22,103 nt of DNA from a virus. The notes beneath the pieces were generated by a model. That model had not been told where the DNA came from. It saw only the letters and a program-made list of their open reading frames with translations, and made no database searches. Shown piece by piece: positions 1-9,202 of this stretch (position 1 is its first letter; each line of letters starts with the position of its first letter). The position numbers were made by a program, and so were the translations under genes. The stretch lies in the IMG/VR virus record IMGVR_UViG_3300006754_000212, positions 1-22,103 of that record. The stretch is one strand, 5' to 3'.

Positions 1-25
1 AGGAATCTTATAGTTAAAATAGGGG

Positions 26-2548
26 ATGATGAAATTGAGTAAGTTAAGAGATTATATTGCATTAAACACCGATGATTTTGAGGAAAAATACGGTGAAGAA
101 TCTTTTGATGAAACTAAAGAGTTAGCAAGAAGAACTAATTATAGCCATAATTTAGTTATTCCTATAATGAGAGAACAAAGAAAAAAATTAATTGCTGAAG
201 GGGCTAGTGAGCAAAATGCCGATAAGAATATTAGAAGAATCCTCAAAAGAAAGGCATTTAGTGAAGAATTCATTATAAAATATATTTCTGCATTAAAAGG
301 GCCAAAGATAGAAGGATTCAAAGATTTAATAGAATCTTTTGATATTACTTATTACGGAAATCCTTTAAAAGCAAATGACTTAGAAGGAGAATTAAATACT
401 AATAAGTTAGTTATTCCTGATGGTATGGAAGATACAATAAAACAAACAATTAAAACCTTAGATATTGATGAAAAATATCAAGGGGCTGTAGAACAATTAC
501 TTGATGGATTAGATAAACCAAAAACCATGGTAAGTATCAAATATTCACCGTCAGATATTATAGACACAATAAATCCAGTCAAGACAAGTGACAGAAAAGA
601 GTTTTATGAATTTTGGGAAGAAATTCACCCAATATATGATGAACTGAAAAAAGCCATTGAAGAAGTATTGAGAGACTGGCAAGATGTCTCTAAAGATATA
701 TATGATAAGGATGAAGAAAATAAAGAATTGCATGGGCAATATAAAGAAACACTAGATTTACCTGATGTTTTCAAGGAAAGTGAACAATTTGTTGAGTTAG
801 AAAAGGAAATGATAACTCTAGCAAAACTATTCTCTAAGATGTCAGATAATATGAATTATGTTATTAAGACAGAACCGTTGTCCTTTAAATTACATAGCAG
901 GCATGATGATGAAATACATGATAATGTAATTGAGATGATAAAAGATGAAATATTAAGTTTACCTGTATTTAATCAAATTGATTCTACTACTGGAGCAGAT
1001 ACAGGAGAAGATGAATATCAACCTGATAATGAACCTCAACTATTTTCTGAGGGAGAAGGAGATGAGTCTAGTAAAACCTCAAATCCAGAGGGAATAGCAG
1101 ATTATGACCCAAGAGACCCTGAATCATATAATGCTCACACAGTAGAAGAAATAGAAAGAGCAGCAAGCCTTTATCAGACAATATACCAAGTAGACCCTCT
1201 TACCGCATTAACCCAATTTAAAAATAAATTCAAAAGAGGAGCATTTACTTCAAGAACTTATCAAAAATTTATGAGTCAAATGGAAGACCAAATGAAAGAA
1301 CTTCGTTCTGCTGACCCTGATATGATTGACCAATTATGGGAATTAATGGAAGACTTAAATGATGCAGCAGAAGAATTAGTTGATGCATCAGAAGATAAAT
1401 ATTGTGTTCCTCTTACTGCAGAAATGGTTAATATATTAAATAAATCTAAAGAGGAAAGCATAGATAATTTAAATGACATAGATAGTTTTCATAAAGAATT
1501 ACTAGAAAATATTCAAGACATAGTAGAAGTAGAAGATGATAAAAGTATGGCTCCCTGGATTACAGAATTTATTGATACAAGAGAAAGTGTATCTAGTAAA
1601 CACGGTTCAGAAGAAGGTGCAGAATCTACTCCTAGAATGGCTAGATACCAATTAGGAACAACAGGTATGCCAAGAACATTAGGTAAATACGCAGAATCTA
1701 TTACAGAGTTATTAAGAGTAGTCAACGAATATTATGTTATTCCAGCAGACAGTCATTATTTACCATTTGAATCTATACCTGCACATTTAGATACTAAATT
1801 TTTATCTCAAATTAAAATAATAGGCCCAGATAGTTTATATCAATTATTAGAATTTGGATTTTACAGTTTAAGTGCTCAAATGATAGATAGACATGAAGTG
1901 AATCATATTAACAAATACTTAAAAATAATGAAAAATCCAACAGAAGTTGATGTAACTGATGCTATTCAAATAACAGAAAATTTATTGGATGTTTTAGATG
2001 ATATATTTGATGAGAGATTCAAAGAAAATGATAGGAAACTTTTGGCTAAAGTTCTTATTGGAATTGCAAATAAAAATGATGTTGATACAAAAGATATTAC
2101 ATTAGATGGAGAATCTATTGATTCTCTTGCCAAAGGCTATAAAAGAAGTAGAGACACTTCTTCATATTTCTTATTAATAAAATTACTTAGACACTATAAA
2201 ACTTTATTCTTGAAAGACCCAAAAAAGAAAAAGGAAATGGATGAATTTTATGAATTATTAGAAGGAACCAGAAATCCACTATTATTATCATATCAAAGAG
2301 ATATATTAATCGCCCATGATGAGATACGAAAAATGAATAATAGACCAATACATTACGCATACAAAAGTTTAGAGGATTATGATGATATTACTAATACTAT
2401 AGATATAGTTAAATCTAAATATAAACAGGATATAACAGCAACAGAAATAACTTCAATAGTAACAGAATTAGATAGTTTTAATTCTATATCAAAAAAATAT
2501 GGATTAGGAGAAGAATTAGTATATCACATTAAGGGGTTATATAGATGA
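26..2548 (+). CDS. Large acidic protein of unknown function upstream of the packaging genes
   Basis: About 840 residues, rich in Asp, Glu and Lys, predicted mostly helical. I recognise no catalytic motif, signal peptide or membrane segment. A low-complexity acidic linker rich in D, E, G, S and T lies around residues 320-370. It separates an N-terminal part (about 1-310) from a C-terminal part (about 375-840), so the protein is probably two-domain. Tandem ATGs occur at 26 and 29. The only purine-rich leader (AGGGG at 21-25) is too close for a good ribosome-binding site, so the start is uncertain by one codon, and a further upstream start outside the window cannot be excluded. The next gene overlaps its stop as ATGA. 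Its place before terL suggests a virion or internal protein, but that is only context. Confidence 0.8.
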   Translation: MMKLSKLRDYIALNTDDFEEKYGEESFDETKELARRTNYSHNLVIPIMREQRKKLIAEGASEQNADKNIRRILKRKAFSEEFIIKYISALKGPKIEGFKDLIESFDITYYGNPLKANDLEGELNTNKLVIPDGMEDTIKQTIKTLDIDEKYQGAVEQLLDGLDKPKTMVSIKYSPSDIIDTINPVKTSDRKEFYEFWEEIHPIYDELKKAIEEVLRDWQDVSKDIYDKDEENKELHGQYKETLDLPDVFKESEQFVELEKEMITLAKLFSKMSDNMNYVIKTEPLSFKLHSRHDDEIHDNVIEMIKDEILSLPVFNQIDSTTGADTGEDEYQPDNEPQLFSEGEGDESSKTSNPEGIADYDPRDPESYNAHTVEEIERAASLYQTIYQVDPLTALTQFKNKFKRGAFTSRTYQKFMSQMEDQMKELRSADPDMIDQLWELMEDLNDAAEELVDASEDKYCVPLTAEMVNILNKSKEESIDNLNDIDSFHKELLENIQDIVEVEDDKSMAPWITEFIDTRESVSSKHGSEEGAESTPRMARYQLGTTGMPRTLGKYAESITELLRVVNEYYVIPADSHYLPFESIPAHLDTKFLSQIKIIGPDSLYQLLEFGFYSLSAQMIDRHEVNHINKYLKIMKNPTEVDVTDAIQITENLLDVLDDIFDERFKENDRKLLAKVLIGIANKNDVDTKDITLDGESIDSLAKGYKRSRDTSSYFLLIKLLRHYKTLFLKDPKKKKEMDEFYELLEGTRNPLLLSYQRDILIAHDEIRKMNNRPIHYAYKSLEDYDDITNTIDIVKSKYKQDITATEITSIVTELDSFNSISKKYGLGEELVYHIKGLYR

Positions 2549-2928
2549 ATTGGAAAGATACTTTAATAAAAGCACCAAGAGGTAGGGCTAGGGTTTTAAG
2601 TGTATTTAAGGTGTCAGAATTAGTTAGAGAAGCCACTAAAGAATGGTCAGATACAGTTACTATTGGTGAATCTTTTTATATGTTCAATGTTCGTAAAAAT
2701 ATAGTTCCTTTCTTAGAACCTAAAATTAGAGCACTATTAAAAGAAAATGATGAAGATAGACATATTACGAGAATAACCACACATTTTATGAATGCAAATT
2801 TTAAAGGATTAAAAATAGCAGAAAATTCAAAATTTGATAAAACAATGTTTAATGTATTGGTGAGACATCCTAATTGGATAGTTAAAGGTAGAAACCCCTC
2901 AAAAGCAGAATTCAAAAAGGTAGAGTGA
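2545..2928 (+). CDS. Small basic protein with N-terminal Trp motif, unknown function
   Basis: 127 residues, starting MNWKDTLIK. This is the first example in the window of an N-terminal M-x-W-x-x-x-L-(x)-K peptide seen on several neighbours. The peptide is followed by a short basic patch (KAPRGRAR). The remainder is a mixed helical domain with no family I recognise. The ATG overlaps the previous stop as ATGA, so translation is probably coupled to the large upstream gene. The stop TGA lies inside a GAGTGAT sequence that serves as ribosome-binding site for the next gene. It may be a virion-associated accessory protein, but this rests only on its position and the shared N-terminus. Confidence 0.8.
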   Translation: MNWKDTLIKAPRGRARVLSVFKVSELVREATKEWSDTVTIGESFYMFNVRKNIVPFLEPKIRALLKENDEDRHITRITTHFMNANFKGLKIAENSKFDKTMFNVLVRHPNWIVKGRNPSKAEFKKVE

Positions 2929-2932
2929 TTTA

Positions 2933-3193
2933 ATGAAACAATGGCTAATTCGTAAACTAATTTCATTCATGGGTAAATCCTATGTATGGTTAGATAAAAG
3001 AATAAAGCACGAAACTGGCCCAATAATGGGATTAGTAATTGATGATGATTTTGAAGCAATGAGTAGATATGAATTATGTTGTCACATAGAAGATAAATTC
3101 GAATTAGAAAGAGATTCCTTTTGGACATTACAATCTACTCAGAAGATTAGATGGTGTAGCCAAACTGCTAGAAACATATTGGATGAGAGATGA
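2933..3193 (+). CDS. Small protein of unknown function
   Basis: 86 residues. The N-terminus (MKQWLIRKLISFMGKSYVWL) is a basic amphipathic helix with Trp at position 4, which may be a loose relative of the Trp motif on neighbouring genes. The body contains four Cys residues but no clear zinc-binding spacing (CC pair, then isolated Cys). The ribosome-binding site is GAGTGATTTAATG, in which the upstream stop TGA is embedded. The end overlaps the next ATG as ATGA. No family recognised. Confidence 0.7.
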   Translation: MKQWLIRKLISFMGKSYVWLDKRIKHETGPIMGLVIDDDFEAMSRYELCCHIEDKFELERDSFWTLQSTQKIRWCSQTARNILDER

Positions 3194-3342
3194 ATTGGGA
3201 TATTGATTGGGATTATTGGAACGCACAACTTGAAGGGTTTAAACAACTTAAAAAGAAAAAGAAGATTTGGCGAGACCATAGGAATGAAACAAAGGAATTA
3301 GTAGATTTAATTTATGAATGGTATTGGAGTGAGGAAGAATGA
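3190..3342 (+). CDS. 50-aa Trp-rich micro-protein
   Basis: A 50-residue frame overlapping both neighbours by ATGA (start 3190 on the stop 3191-3193; stop 3340-3342 on the next ATG at 3339). It begins MNWDIDWDYWNAQ, then has a Lys-rich stretch (KQLKKKKKIW) and ends in an acidic tail, EWYWSEEE. It has six Trp in 50 residues. The double ATGA coupling, the lack of any other gene in the interval and the MNW start shared with neighbours argue that it is real. Function unknown. Confidence 0.7.
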   Translation: MNWDIDWDYWNAQLEGFKQLKKKKKIWRDHRNETKELVDLIYEWYWSEEE

Positions 3343-3974
3343 ATTGGTTTAGTATATTAAAAGGTGATAATTATCACCCCTCAATACGGGGCTTTAGAGA
3401 AAAAGCAAAAAAAATGCCACGAAATAGTGTCTATCCTTCACCTACAGATGAAAAAGAAGAAGAAACTATAATACCAACTAAGAAACCTCATTGGTCTAGA
3501 CTACATTTGCCTGACACTAATTATGGAACTATGACGGAAAGAGTGCCTAGACCTGAAGCACGTTCAGACCCTGATAATTCTCTTGAAAACCAAGATTATC
3601 CTAATTATGGTAGTAGTAACAAGGCTAACGCAAAACATAAAATTGAAGTTTTTTATTATCATTATAAGAAAAATGCAGGGCATGATAAGGAAACAGGAAA
3701 AAATCAACCATATCCATCTCGTGAAACTTTTGAGTTGGCCGGACAACCTATGAGTGAAGATGAATGGAAAGGTAATAAATATGCGTATAGAAATAAAAAT
3801 CGTAATTACATATGGGCTTTAGAGGAAATAAAATCAGATTCAAAACATGAGCGTAAAGATGGACAAAAGATACTAGATGATTATCATCCGATTAGTAGGG
3901 GTAGAATAGAGGATGGAGAACACTTTTATTCTTGGGAAGGTCAATTCGCAGATATGAAGAGGGATAGACAATGA
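3339..3974 (+). CDS. Hydrophilic protein with N-terminal Trp motif, unknown function
   Basis: 211 residues, starting MNWFSILKGDNYHPSIRG. The next 100 residues are Pro-, Asn- and Tyr-rich and look disordered (KKMPRNSVYPSPTDEKEEE region). The C-terminal half is charged and probably folded, with several Tyr and Trp. The N-terminal nine residues closely resemble those of the protein starting at 8761 (MSWFNTLKG), although the bodies of the two proteins are unrelated as far as I can see. Both ends are ATGA overlaps. Function unknown. The disordered stretch after the N-terminal peptide would suit a peptide that docks onto another structure, which is inference. Confidence 0.8.
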   Translation: MNWFSILKGDNYHPSIRGFREKAKKMPRNSVYPSPTDEKEEETIIPTKKPHWSRLHLPDTNYGTMTERVPRPEARSDPDNSLENQDYPNYGSSNKANAKHKIEVFYYHYKKNAGHDKETGKNQPYPSRETFELAGQPMSEDEWKGNKYAYRNKNRNYIWALEEIKSDSKHERKDGQKILDDYHPISRGRIEDGEHFYSWEGQFADMKRDRQ

Positions 3975-4321
3975 CGTGGATGGAAATATTAAAAGAGGAT
4001 ATAGAAATCCAATTTCCTGAAGAATGCTGTAGTGATTTATCTGCAAATATTATAGCAAGTTTTGGTAATACAGGAACTCCAGAATGGAATAAATGGATGA
4101 TGTTTGTTGTGAATTCAACACTTAATGGTGAGTGTGAAGAAGTGTTGGCAGAATTAAGTGAAATAGAAAATAAAGGAATAGATTACTTTCAAAATAAATA
4201 TTTAAATTTTACATTAACAGCAAGTCAAGAAAAAGATTTGTATTTGAAACTAAGAGAAATCTCTAGAGAATACGAATCATGTTTAGAAGATGCAACAATG
4301 CTTGACCATAGATTTCAATGA
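3971..4321 (+). CDS. Small helical acidic protein directly upstream of terL; weak small-terminase candidate
   Basis: 116 residues, predicted all-helical and acidic, starting MTWMEILKEDIE (Trp motif). Its place immediately before the large terminase gene is where many tailed viruses keep the small terminase subunit. I see no helix-turn-helix signature, so that assignment is positional only. The start overlaps the previous stop as ATGA. It ends nine bases before the terL ATG, and its terminal TGA leads into the AGGCGATAAGATG ribosome-binding site of terL. It contains a CC pair and two isolated Cys with no zinc pattern. Confidence 0.75.
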   Translation: MTWMEILKEDIEIQFPEECCSDLSANIIASFGNTGTPEWNKWMMFVVNSTLNGECEEVLAELSEIENKGIDYFQNKYLNFTLTASQEKDLYLKLREISREYESCLEDATMLDHRFQ

Positions 4322-4330
4322 GGCGATAAG

Positions 4331-5767
4331 ATGGAATTTGACCAAATAAACTTTTCTCATAGTATGGATATGGAATTATCTAAAAATTCTTTCCCATATT
4401 TCTTTAAGAATGTCTTAGGGATGATGTACCCTGAATATATGCAAGAATGGTTGGAAACAATGGAGAATACAGATAGGACAGTAATTGTTTGTAGTCGTGA
4501 CCATGGAAAATCTGTATTTATGCATTCATGGGTTGTTTGGAACTTAGTATTTCAAGAACCCCCATTCCAAATGTTATACATTTCATCTAACCAAAAGCAG
4601 ACTTTAGTGCATATGAGAGAGATTGATAGAATGTTTAACGTTCCTCAATTAAAGCAATTTAAACCATCAAGAGGATGGGCTATTGGTAACATCACATTAA
4701 CTAATGGTAATTCTGTTCTTGAAAGGTCAGTAGGTTCTCAGATTCGTGGGCTTCACCCTCAAGAAATTATTATTGATGACCCTTTGAAGGAGTTTAGTTT
4801 GGTTGGTATTCAAAGAGTTACTGATTGGTTCTTTGGTGATATGATACCTACACTTCACCATACAGCAAGTCTCAGAATGATAGGAACTCCATTTACATAT
4901 ACTGATATTTTCTCACAATTAGAAGAAAATCCAGCATACACTCTTAGAAAATATCCTTGTCTAGATTCAATGAATGAACCTCTTTGGCCAGAAAGATGGG
5001 ATTTAGATGCGCTAATGCAAAGAAAAGCAGAGATTGGTTCACTAAAGTTTACGAGAGAGTATTTATGTATACCGGTTTCAACAGGAACAGCCCTATTTGC
5101 CGCAGAACATTTATTAAAGGCAAAAAATGAACATGCTATACTTAAATTGGGCCATAGAAAAGAACAGGGGTATAGATATTATGTTGGTGTAGACCCTGCT
5201 ATATCTACAGATGGAGATTACAATGTAATTATGGTATTAGAAGTAGATGATAATCAAAATAAGACTGTTGTTCATGTAGATAGAGCCAAGAATGTTCAAT
5301 TTAGAGAGAATATTGACAAGTTGCGCTTAATTGCAAAGATTTTTGAACCGGAAGTAGTGCTTTATGAAACAAATACCTTTGCTAAAGCCTTTACTCAAGA
5401 ATTACGCTCTGTTACGGACATAAATGTTAGAGATTTTAACACTACTAGGAGAAAAAAGCAAGAAATCATCCTAAATCTCCAAATGAACTTTGAAAATGGA
5501 AAAATTCACTTACCTTATGCTGATAATAACAGTAAAAAACTGACTAATGCTCTTGTTGAAGAACTCTCTATGTTTTCTATTACAACATCGGGTAAATTTG
5601 AAGGTGTGGGCGCACATGATGACTTAGTTATGGGCCTTGCATTAGCAAATGCAGCCTCACAAACCCCCACAGAAGCCTTTATGCTCCTTGACGACATGGA
5701 GATATTTGATGGCCCTAGTTTGCCCCAAATGGGACTTCCACAAGGAATTATGGGACTGAATTTTTAA
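4331..5767 (+). CDS. terL: Terminase large subunit (packaging ATPase/nuclease)
   Basis: 478 residues, full length for the family. This is the motor that pumps viral DNA into the prohead through the portal and cuts it to unit length. The N-terminal ATPase carries a terminase-type Walker A (SRDHGKS, residues 55-61), Walker B (EIIIDDP, about 145-151) and motif III GTPF (185-188). The C-terminal RNase H-like nuclease shows its acidic residues in GVDPA (D288), LYETN (E346) and GAHDDLV (D430/D431). The ribosome-binding site is AGGCGAT four bases before the ATG. It is followed by a LAGLIDADG-type gene and then the portal. No intein or split is visible: the ATPase motifs and nuclease residues are contiguous in one frame. 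Confidence 0.96.
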   Translation: MEFDQINFSHSMDMELSKNSFPYFFKNVLGMMYPEYMQEWLETMENTDRTVIVCSRDHGKSVFMHSWVVWNLVFQEPPFQMLYISSNQKQTLVHMREIDRMFNVPQLKQFKPSRGWAIGNITLTNGNSVLERSVGSQIRGLHPQEIIIDDPLKEFSLVGIQRVTDWFFGDMIPTLHHTASLRMIGTPFTYTDIFSQLEENPAYTLRKYPCLDSMNEPLWPERWDLDALMQRKAEIGSLKFTREYLCIPVSTGTALFAAEHLLKAKNEHAILKLGHRKEQGYRYYVGVDPAISTDGDYNVIMVLEVDDNQNKTVVHVDRAKNVQFRENIDKLRLIAKIFEPEVVLYETNTFAKAFTQELRSVTDINVRDFNTTRRKKQEIILNLQMNFENGKIHLPYADNNSKKLTNALVEELSMFSITTSGKFEGVGAHDDLVMGLALANAASQTPTEAFMLLDDMEIFDGPSLPQMGLPQGIMGLNF

Positions 5768-5781
5768 GACAGGTGATGATT

Positions 5782-7104
5782 ATGGTTAATTTAAATGAAG
5801 AGTCTCTTAATGAGGAAATTGAAGAGAATGATGAAGAAACAGAGATATTAGAAACACTCAAACCTAAAGTCCAACAGTTGGAAGCATTGTCAGAAGAGTT
5901 AAATAGAGGGTGGTTAGATAATAAACCTATTAGAGACAATGAATCAATAGCAAAAGAATATGCAGAAAGGTTCGATATTAATTTAACTGACGCAAAGAAG
6001 CAATTATTTAATTTTCCTGATAAATATGAAATTCAAGGAAATGATATACCTACTATCATTAAAGAAATGAGAAAATATAGAAGGACATTAAAGGGAGAAA
6101 ATAAAATTCAATTTACTAATTCAATAGACAATGTAATAAGCGGATATTCTGACCATTTAGATAAATGCATTGATAGTATATATTGGATTAGAAAATATAA
6201 GATTCCATTAAATCAAATGAATAATAGTGAATATCACATTAGAAAATTAAACACTATTACAACAGAAGAAAATAAAAGAAACATTATTGATTTATTATGT
6301 AAATACTGGGAGTTAGATTTGAATAGGAAAAACATTAGTTATGGTGAAGAATATGCTTTACTAACCAAAAAGATGAGTTTGACTAAAAAGGCGTATAAAA
6401 AGGCTTTGAAAGATACAGTTATAGGCAGGTCACCTAAAGAGGAAATCCGTAAGGGTATACTAAAAGCAGTTTGTGAACACCCAGGCATTTCTTCCAGAGA
6501 AATACATGATTCACTTCCTAAGAAATTATATAATAGAACCTCTCCTATGATTATATCTAAACTCGCCAAAGACCAAAATATAACTAATGTTGATGGAGCA
6601 TATTACAAAATAAATGATGACATTAAGAAAAACATCTGGGCATATACAGCAGCATTTATTGATTCGGATGGATATATTACAATGGACAAAAATCATAATC
6701 CAAGAGTAGGTTTAGTAGCAACAGGAAATAGAGGTAAGGCATTTATGTTAGAAATGCATAAATCATTAGGAATGGGTAGGTTACATTTAGACCAAAAATC
6801 TCCACAAGATACTAGGCCAGTTAATAGATTAAACTTTTATTCAGCAGCAGAAGTTAAAAAATTACTTACCAAGTGTAGACCACATTTCAAAATGAAAGGG
6901 CCAAATGCAGATGTCCTTCTAGAATTAATTAAAATAAAGAAGAACGATAAAAAGAAAGATTGGTATAAAGGTAGAAAGGAAGAATTATTCAAATTAATGA
7001 AGTATCACAACCATAGTGACAACACTAGATTTGATTGGAAAGAATGGGATATTGATATTAATAACATAAATAAACTCATAGACAATAATAAAATGGAGGC
7101 ATAA
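5782..7104 (+). CDS. Winged-helix protein with C-terminal LAGLIDADG homing-endonuclease domain
   Basis: 440 residues from ATG 5782, chosen because AGGTGAT lies four bases upstream; GTG 5773 and ATG 5776 fall inside that site. An acidic N-terminus (1-45) leads into a helical domain of unknown type (about 50-210), a probable winged helix (about 222-276, ILKAVCEHPGISSREIHD...) and a LAGLIDADG-type C-terminal domain. The motif is AAFIDSDGYI (290-299), with D296 at the catalytic position. Only one LAGLIDADG copy is evident, so a homodimer or a repurposed DNA-binding domain is possible. The gene sits between terL and portal. It may be a free-standing homing endonuclease that inserted here, or a packaging or DNA-recognition protein derived from one. 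Confidence 0.8.
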   Translation: MVNLNEESLNEEIEENDEETEILETLKPKVQQLEALSEELNRGWLDNKPIRDNESIAKEYAERFDINLTDAKKQLFNFPDKYEIQGNDIPTIIKEMRKYRRTLKGENKIQFTNSIDNVISGYSDHLDKCIDSIYWIRKYKIPLNQMNNSEYHIRKLNTITTEENKRNIIDLLCKYWELDLNRKNISYGEEYALLTKKMSLTKKAYKKALKDTVIGRSPKEEIRKGILKAVCEHPGISSREIHDSLPKKLYNRTSPMIISKLAKDQNITNVDGAYYKINDDIKKNIWAYTAAFIDSDGYITMDKNHNPRVGLVATGNRGKAFMLEMHKSLGMGRLHLDQKSPQDTRPVNRLNFYSAAEVKKLLTKCRPHFKMKGPNADVLLELIKIKKNDKKKDWYKGRKEELFKLMKYHNHSDNTRFDWKEWDIDINNINKLIDNNKMEA

Positions 7105-7106
7105 AC

Positions 7107-8759
7107 ATGGTAGAAGAAAAGAGAAGATTCTCATTAGGTAATTTGTTTAGAAGACAAACACCTAAACCAAAAGACAAAGAAGTATTTAATCCTGGTATTC
7201 AGGAAAAGAATAATGCTTATATGATTACATCACCTATATTGTATCATGTAGCACAACAATCAGTAATCGTAAGAACATGCACTACACAGTTAAAGAATGA
7301 AATTTTCCGAAGAGGATATATTTGGGAAGAAAAGTTTGTTTCTAAGTGTAAGTCTTGTGGAGCAGAACACAAAGCACCAGTAGAAAAATGTAAAGATTGT
7401 GGGCAAATGAATCTAGTAAAACCAGACGCAAATCAATTAAAGTATGCAAATAAATTCTTAGATAAATATGTCAATAAATCAGAACAAATGTTTATAGATG
7501 TGCTAAAAGAATTAGAAGACGATTTGAATATTATGGATGATGCATATATCATAATAGTTAAGGAATATTTCTTAGATGCTAATGGAGATATTCGCATGCA
7601 TAAAATTAAAGAAATATATCGTGGTGACCCAGTTACTATGGCTCTATATACTGATGAAAATGGAACTAAAGGAACGGCTGGATTTACTTGTATTAAACAT
7701 AGAGATATGATTTCACAAGAAGATGGTAGCACCTGTGAATATTGTGCTAGTAAATTATATCCTGTGTATTATGTTAATAGAGCGCATGGAGAAGAACAAT
7801 ATTATCTAAAGGGTGAAGTATTACATTTCAGTAAGTATAACCCAAGTAGACTTTATGGTTTATCTCCAGTGCTAACATTATGGAATCATATTACTACTTT
7901 AATTGCTATGGAGAATTATGTAAACTCTTCTTATTCTAAGGCTAGAATGCCTAGAGGATTGTTGGCTGTTCAAACTAGAAATATTGATTCAATGAAATCC
8001 TTTTGGCGTGGAGTCAAAGAGAAGATGGAACAAGACCCACACTTCATTCCTGTTATGGGAATTGAAGCAGAAAATGGGAAAGGCTCTATTGAGTGGATTA
8101 AGTTCTTGGATAGTCTAAAGGAAATGGATTACATATCTGTTAAGGATGACCTTAGAGATAGAATATCAGGATTTTATGGAGTTAGCAAAGTATTCATGTC
8201 AGACAATTCTGCTAGTGGTGGACTGAATAATGAGGGTATGCAAATACTTGTTACTAATCGTGCAGTAGAGATGGCCCAAACAATATGGAATAATTATGTA
8301 TTACCATTTATAACTCAAGAATTTGGAGTGACTGATTGGGAATTAAAACTCCCACCATCTGAAGAAGAAGATGAAGTTGCTAAATTAAGAAAGAGAGAAA
8401 TACAAGTTCAAATAGCAGCATCAATTAAGAATTTAGGATTTGAAGTTGATATGGATGATGAAGGTAGATTTTCATATAAGAAGCCACCACCAGAAATAGA
8501 AGGTAAGCCTAAAGGACAAGATGAAGAAATTGAGCGTGACCCGTATGCTGGAACAAATATAGACCAATCACATATAGGTGAAATGATGGAAGGTGGAGCA
8601 GGTAAACCAACAATGGAAGAAGCAGGGCAACCTGCAAAGGTTAAGGCTACAAGAAACAAACCTTCTAGTGCAACAGGCCCAGATAAGAGATTTAGTGGAT
8701 TACCTGTTGATGCAGGCAATCAAAATGTGGATAAAAGAACCGAAAGGAGAGTAGGTTAA
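7107..8759 (+). CDS. Portal protein with zinc-binding insertions
   Basis: 550 residues. The portal forms the ring at the capsid vertex through which DNA enters and leaves. Portal-like signatures include LHFSKYNPSRLYGLSPVLTL (about 239-258), a following long-helix region, and YGVSKVFMSDNSASGGLNNE with the subsequent RAVE helix. Two zinc sites are visible: CKSCG...CKDCG (C81, C84, C95, C98) and C195-x2-H198...C210-x2-C213. The last 80 residues are charged, Pro/Gly-rich and probably disordered. The start has GGAGG seven bases upstream. Adjacency to terL supports the call. The exact portal subfamily cannot be decided by eye. Confidence 0.9.
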   Translation: MVEEKRRFSLGNLFRRQTPKPKDKEVFNPGIQEKNNAYMITSPILYHVAQQSVIVRTCTTQLKNEIFRRGYIWEEKFVSKCKSCGAEHKAPVEKCKDCGQMNLVKPDANQLKYANKFLDKYVNKSEQMFIDVLKELEDDLNIMDDAYIIIVKEYFLDANGDIRMHKIKEIYRGDPVTMALYTDENGTKGTAGFTCIKHRDMISQEDGSTCEYCASKLYPVYYVNRAHGEEQYYLKGEVLHFSKYNPSRLYGLSPVLTLWNHITTLIAMENYVNSSYSKARMPRGLLAVQTRNIDSMKSFWRGVKEKMEQDPHFIPVMGIEAENGKGSIEWIKFLDSLKEMDYISVKDDLRDRISGFYGVSKVFMSDNSASGGLNNEGMQILVTNRAVEMAQTIWNNYVLPFITQEFGVTDWELKLPPSEEEDEVAKLRKREIQVQIAASIKNLGFEVDMDDEGRFSYKKPPPEIEGKPKGQDEEIERDPYAGTNIDQSHIGEMMEGGAGKPTMEEAGQPAKVKATRNKPSSATGPDKRFSGLPVDAGNQNVDKRTERRVG

Positions 8760-8760
8760 T

Positions 8761-9198
8761 ATGAGTTGGTTTAATACACTTAAAGGATATAGAGCAAATT
8801 ATAACCCAGGACATTATGGGAGTATTCCTCAATTTTATCATTTCTTAACAAGAATATTTAAACCCGCCTCTCAACAAACACCACAGTATTTAGAGAAAAG
8901 ATTGGGTTGGGATGAAGTTTCTGATGATGAAAAATTGGAAATAAGAGACCATTTTTACGCTATGGATGATGAAAGAAAACAACAAGATGATACTCACCGC
9001 AATTGGAGAAGTAATTGGATTCCAGGAATATCTGTAGATTTTAATGATATAAATAATCCAGTAGTAGATAAGCACATGTTTGAAAAGTGGAGAAAAGCGA
9101 CTCTAGACACGGGTCAAAATGTGAGTCAATATCAGGATTCTACTTGGACTCAAAGAAGTACCTATAGGATGATTGAAAAATATTTAAAAAGAGATTGA
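8761..9198 (+). CDS. Small protein with N-terminal Trp motif, unknown function
   Basis: 145 residues, starting MSWFNTLKGYRANYNPGHYG. The first nine residues nearly match those of the protein at 3339. The body is hydrophilic, rich in Trp, Tyr, Asp and Arg, with no motif I can place. It follows the portal by one base (TAA, then T, then ATG). AAGGAG lies 11 bases upstream of the ATG, a rather long spacing. A head-completion or virion-accessory role is possible from position alone. Confidence 0.8.
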   Translation: MSWFNTLKGYRANYNPGHYGSIPQFYHFLTRIFKPASQQTPQYLEKRLGWDEVSDDEKLEIRDHFYAMDDERKQQDDTHRNWRSNWIPGISVDFNDINNPVVDKHMFEKWRKATLDTGQNVSQYQDSTWTQRSTYRMIEKYLKRD

Positions 9199-9202
9199 TA
9201 AT

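Noticed and set aside
3971-4321. Firm assignment as small terminase subunit
   Set aside because: Only gene position supports it; no helix-turn-helix or family motif seen.
4331-7104. LAGLIDADG domain as an intein or intron splitting terL
   Set aside because: TerL is complete and contiguous with all ATPase and nuclease residues, and the endonuclease has its own start and ribosome-binding site.
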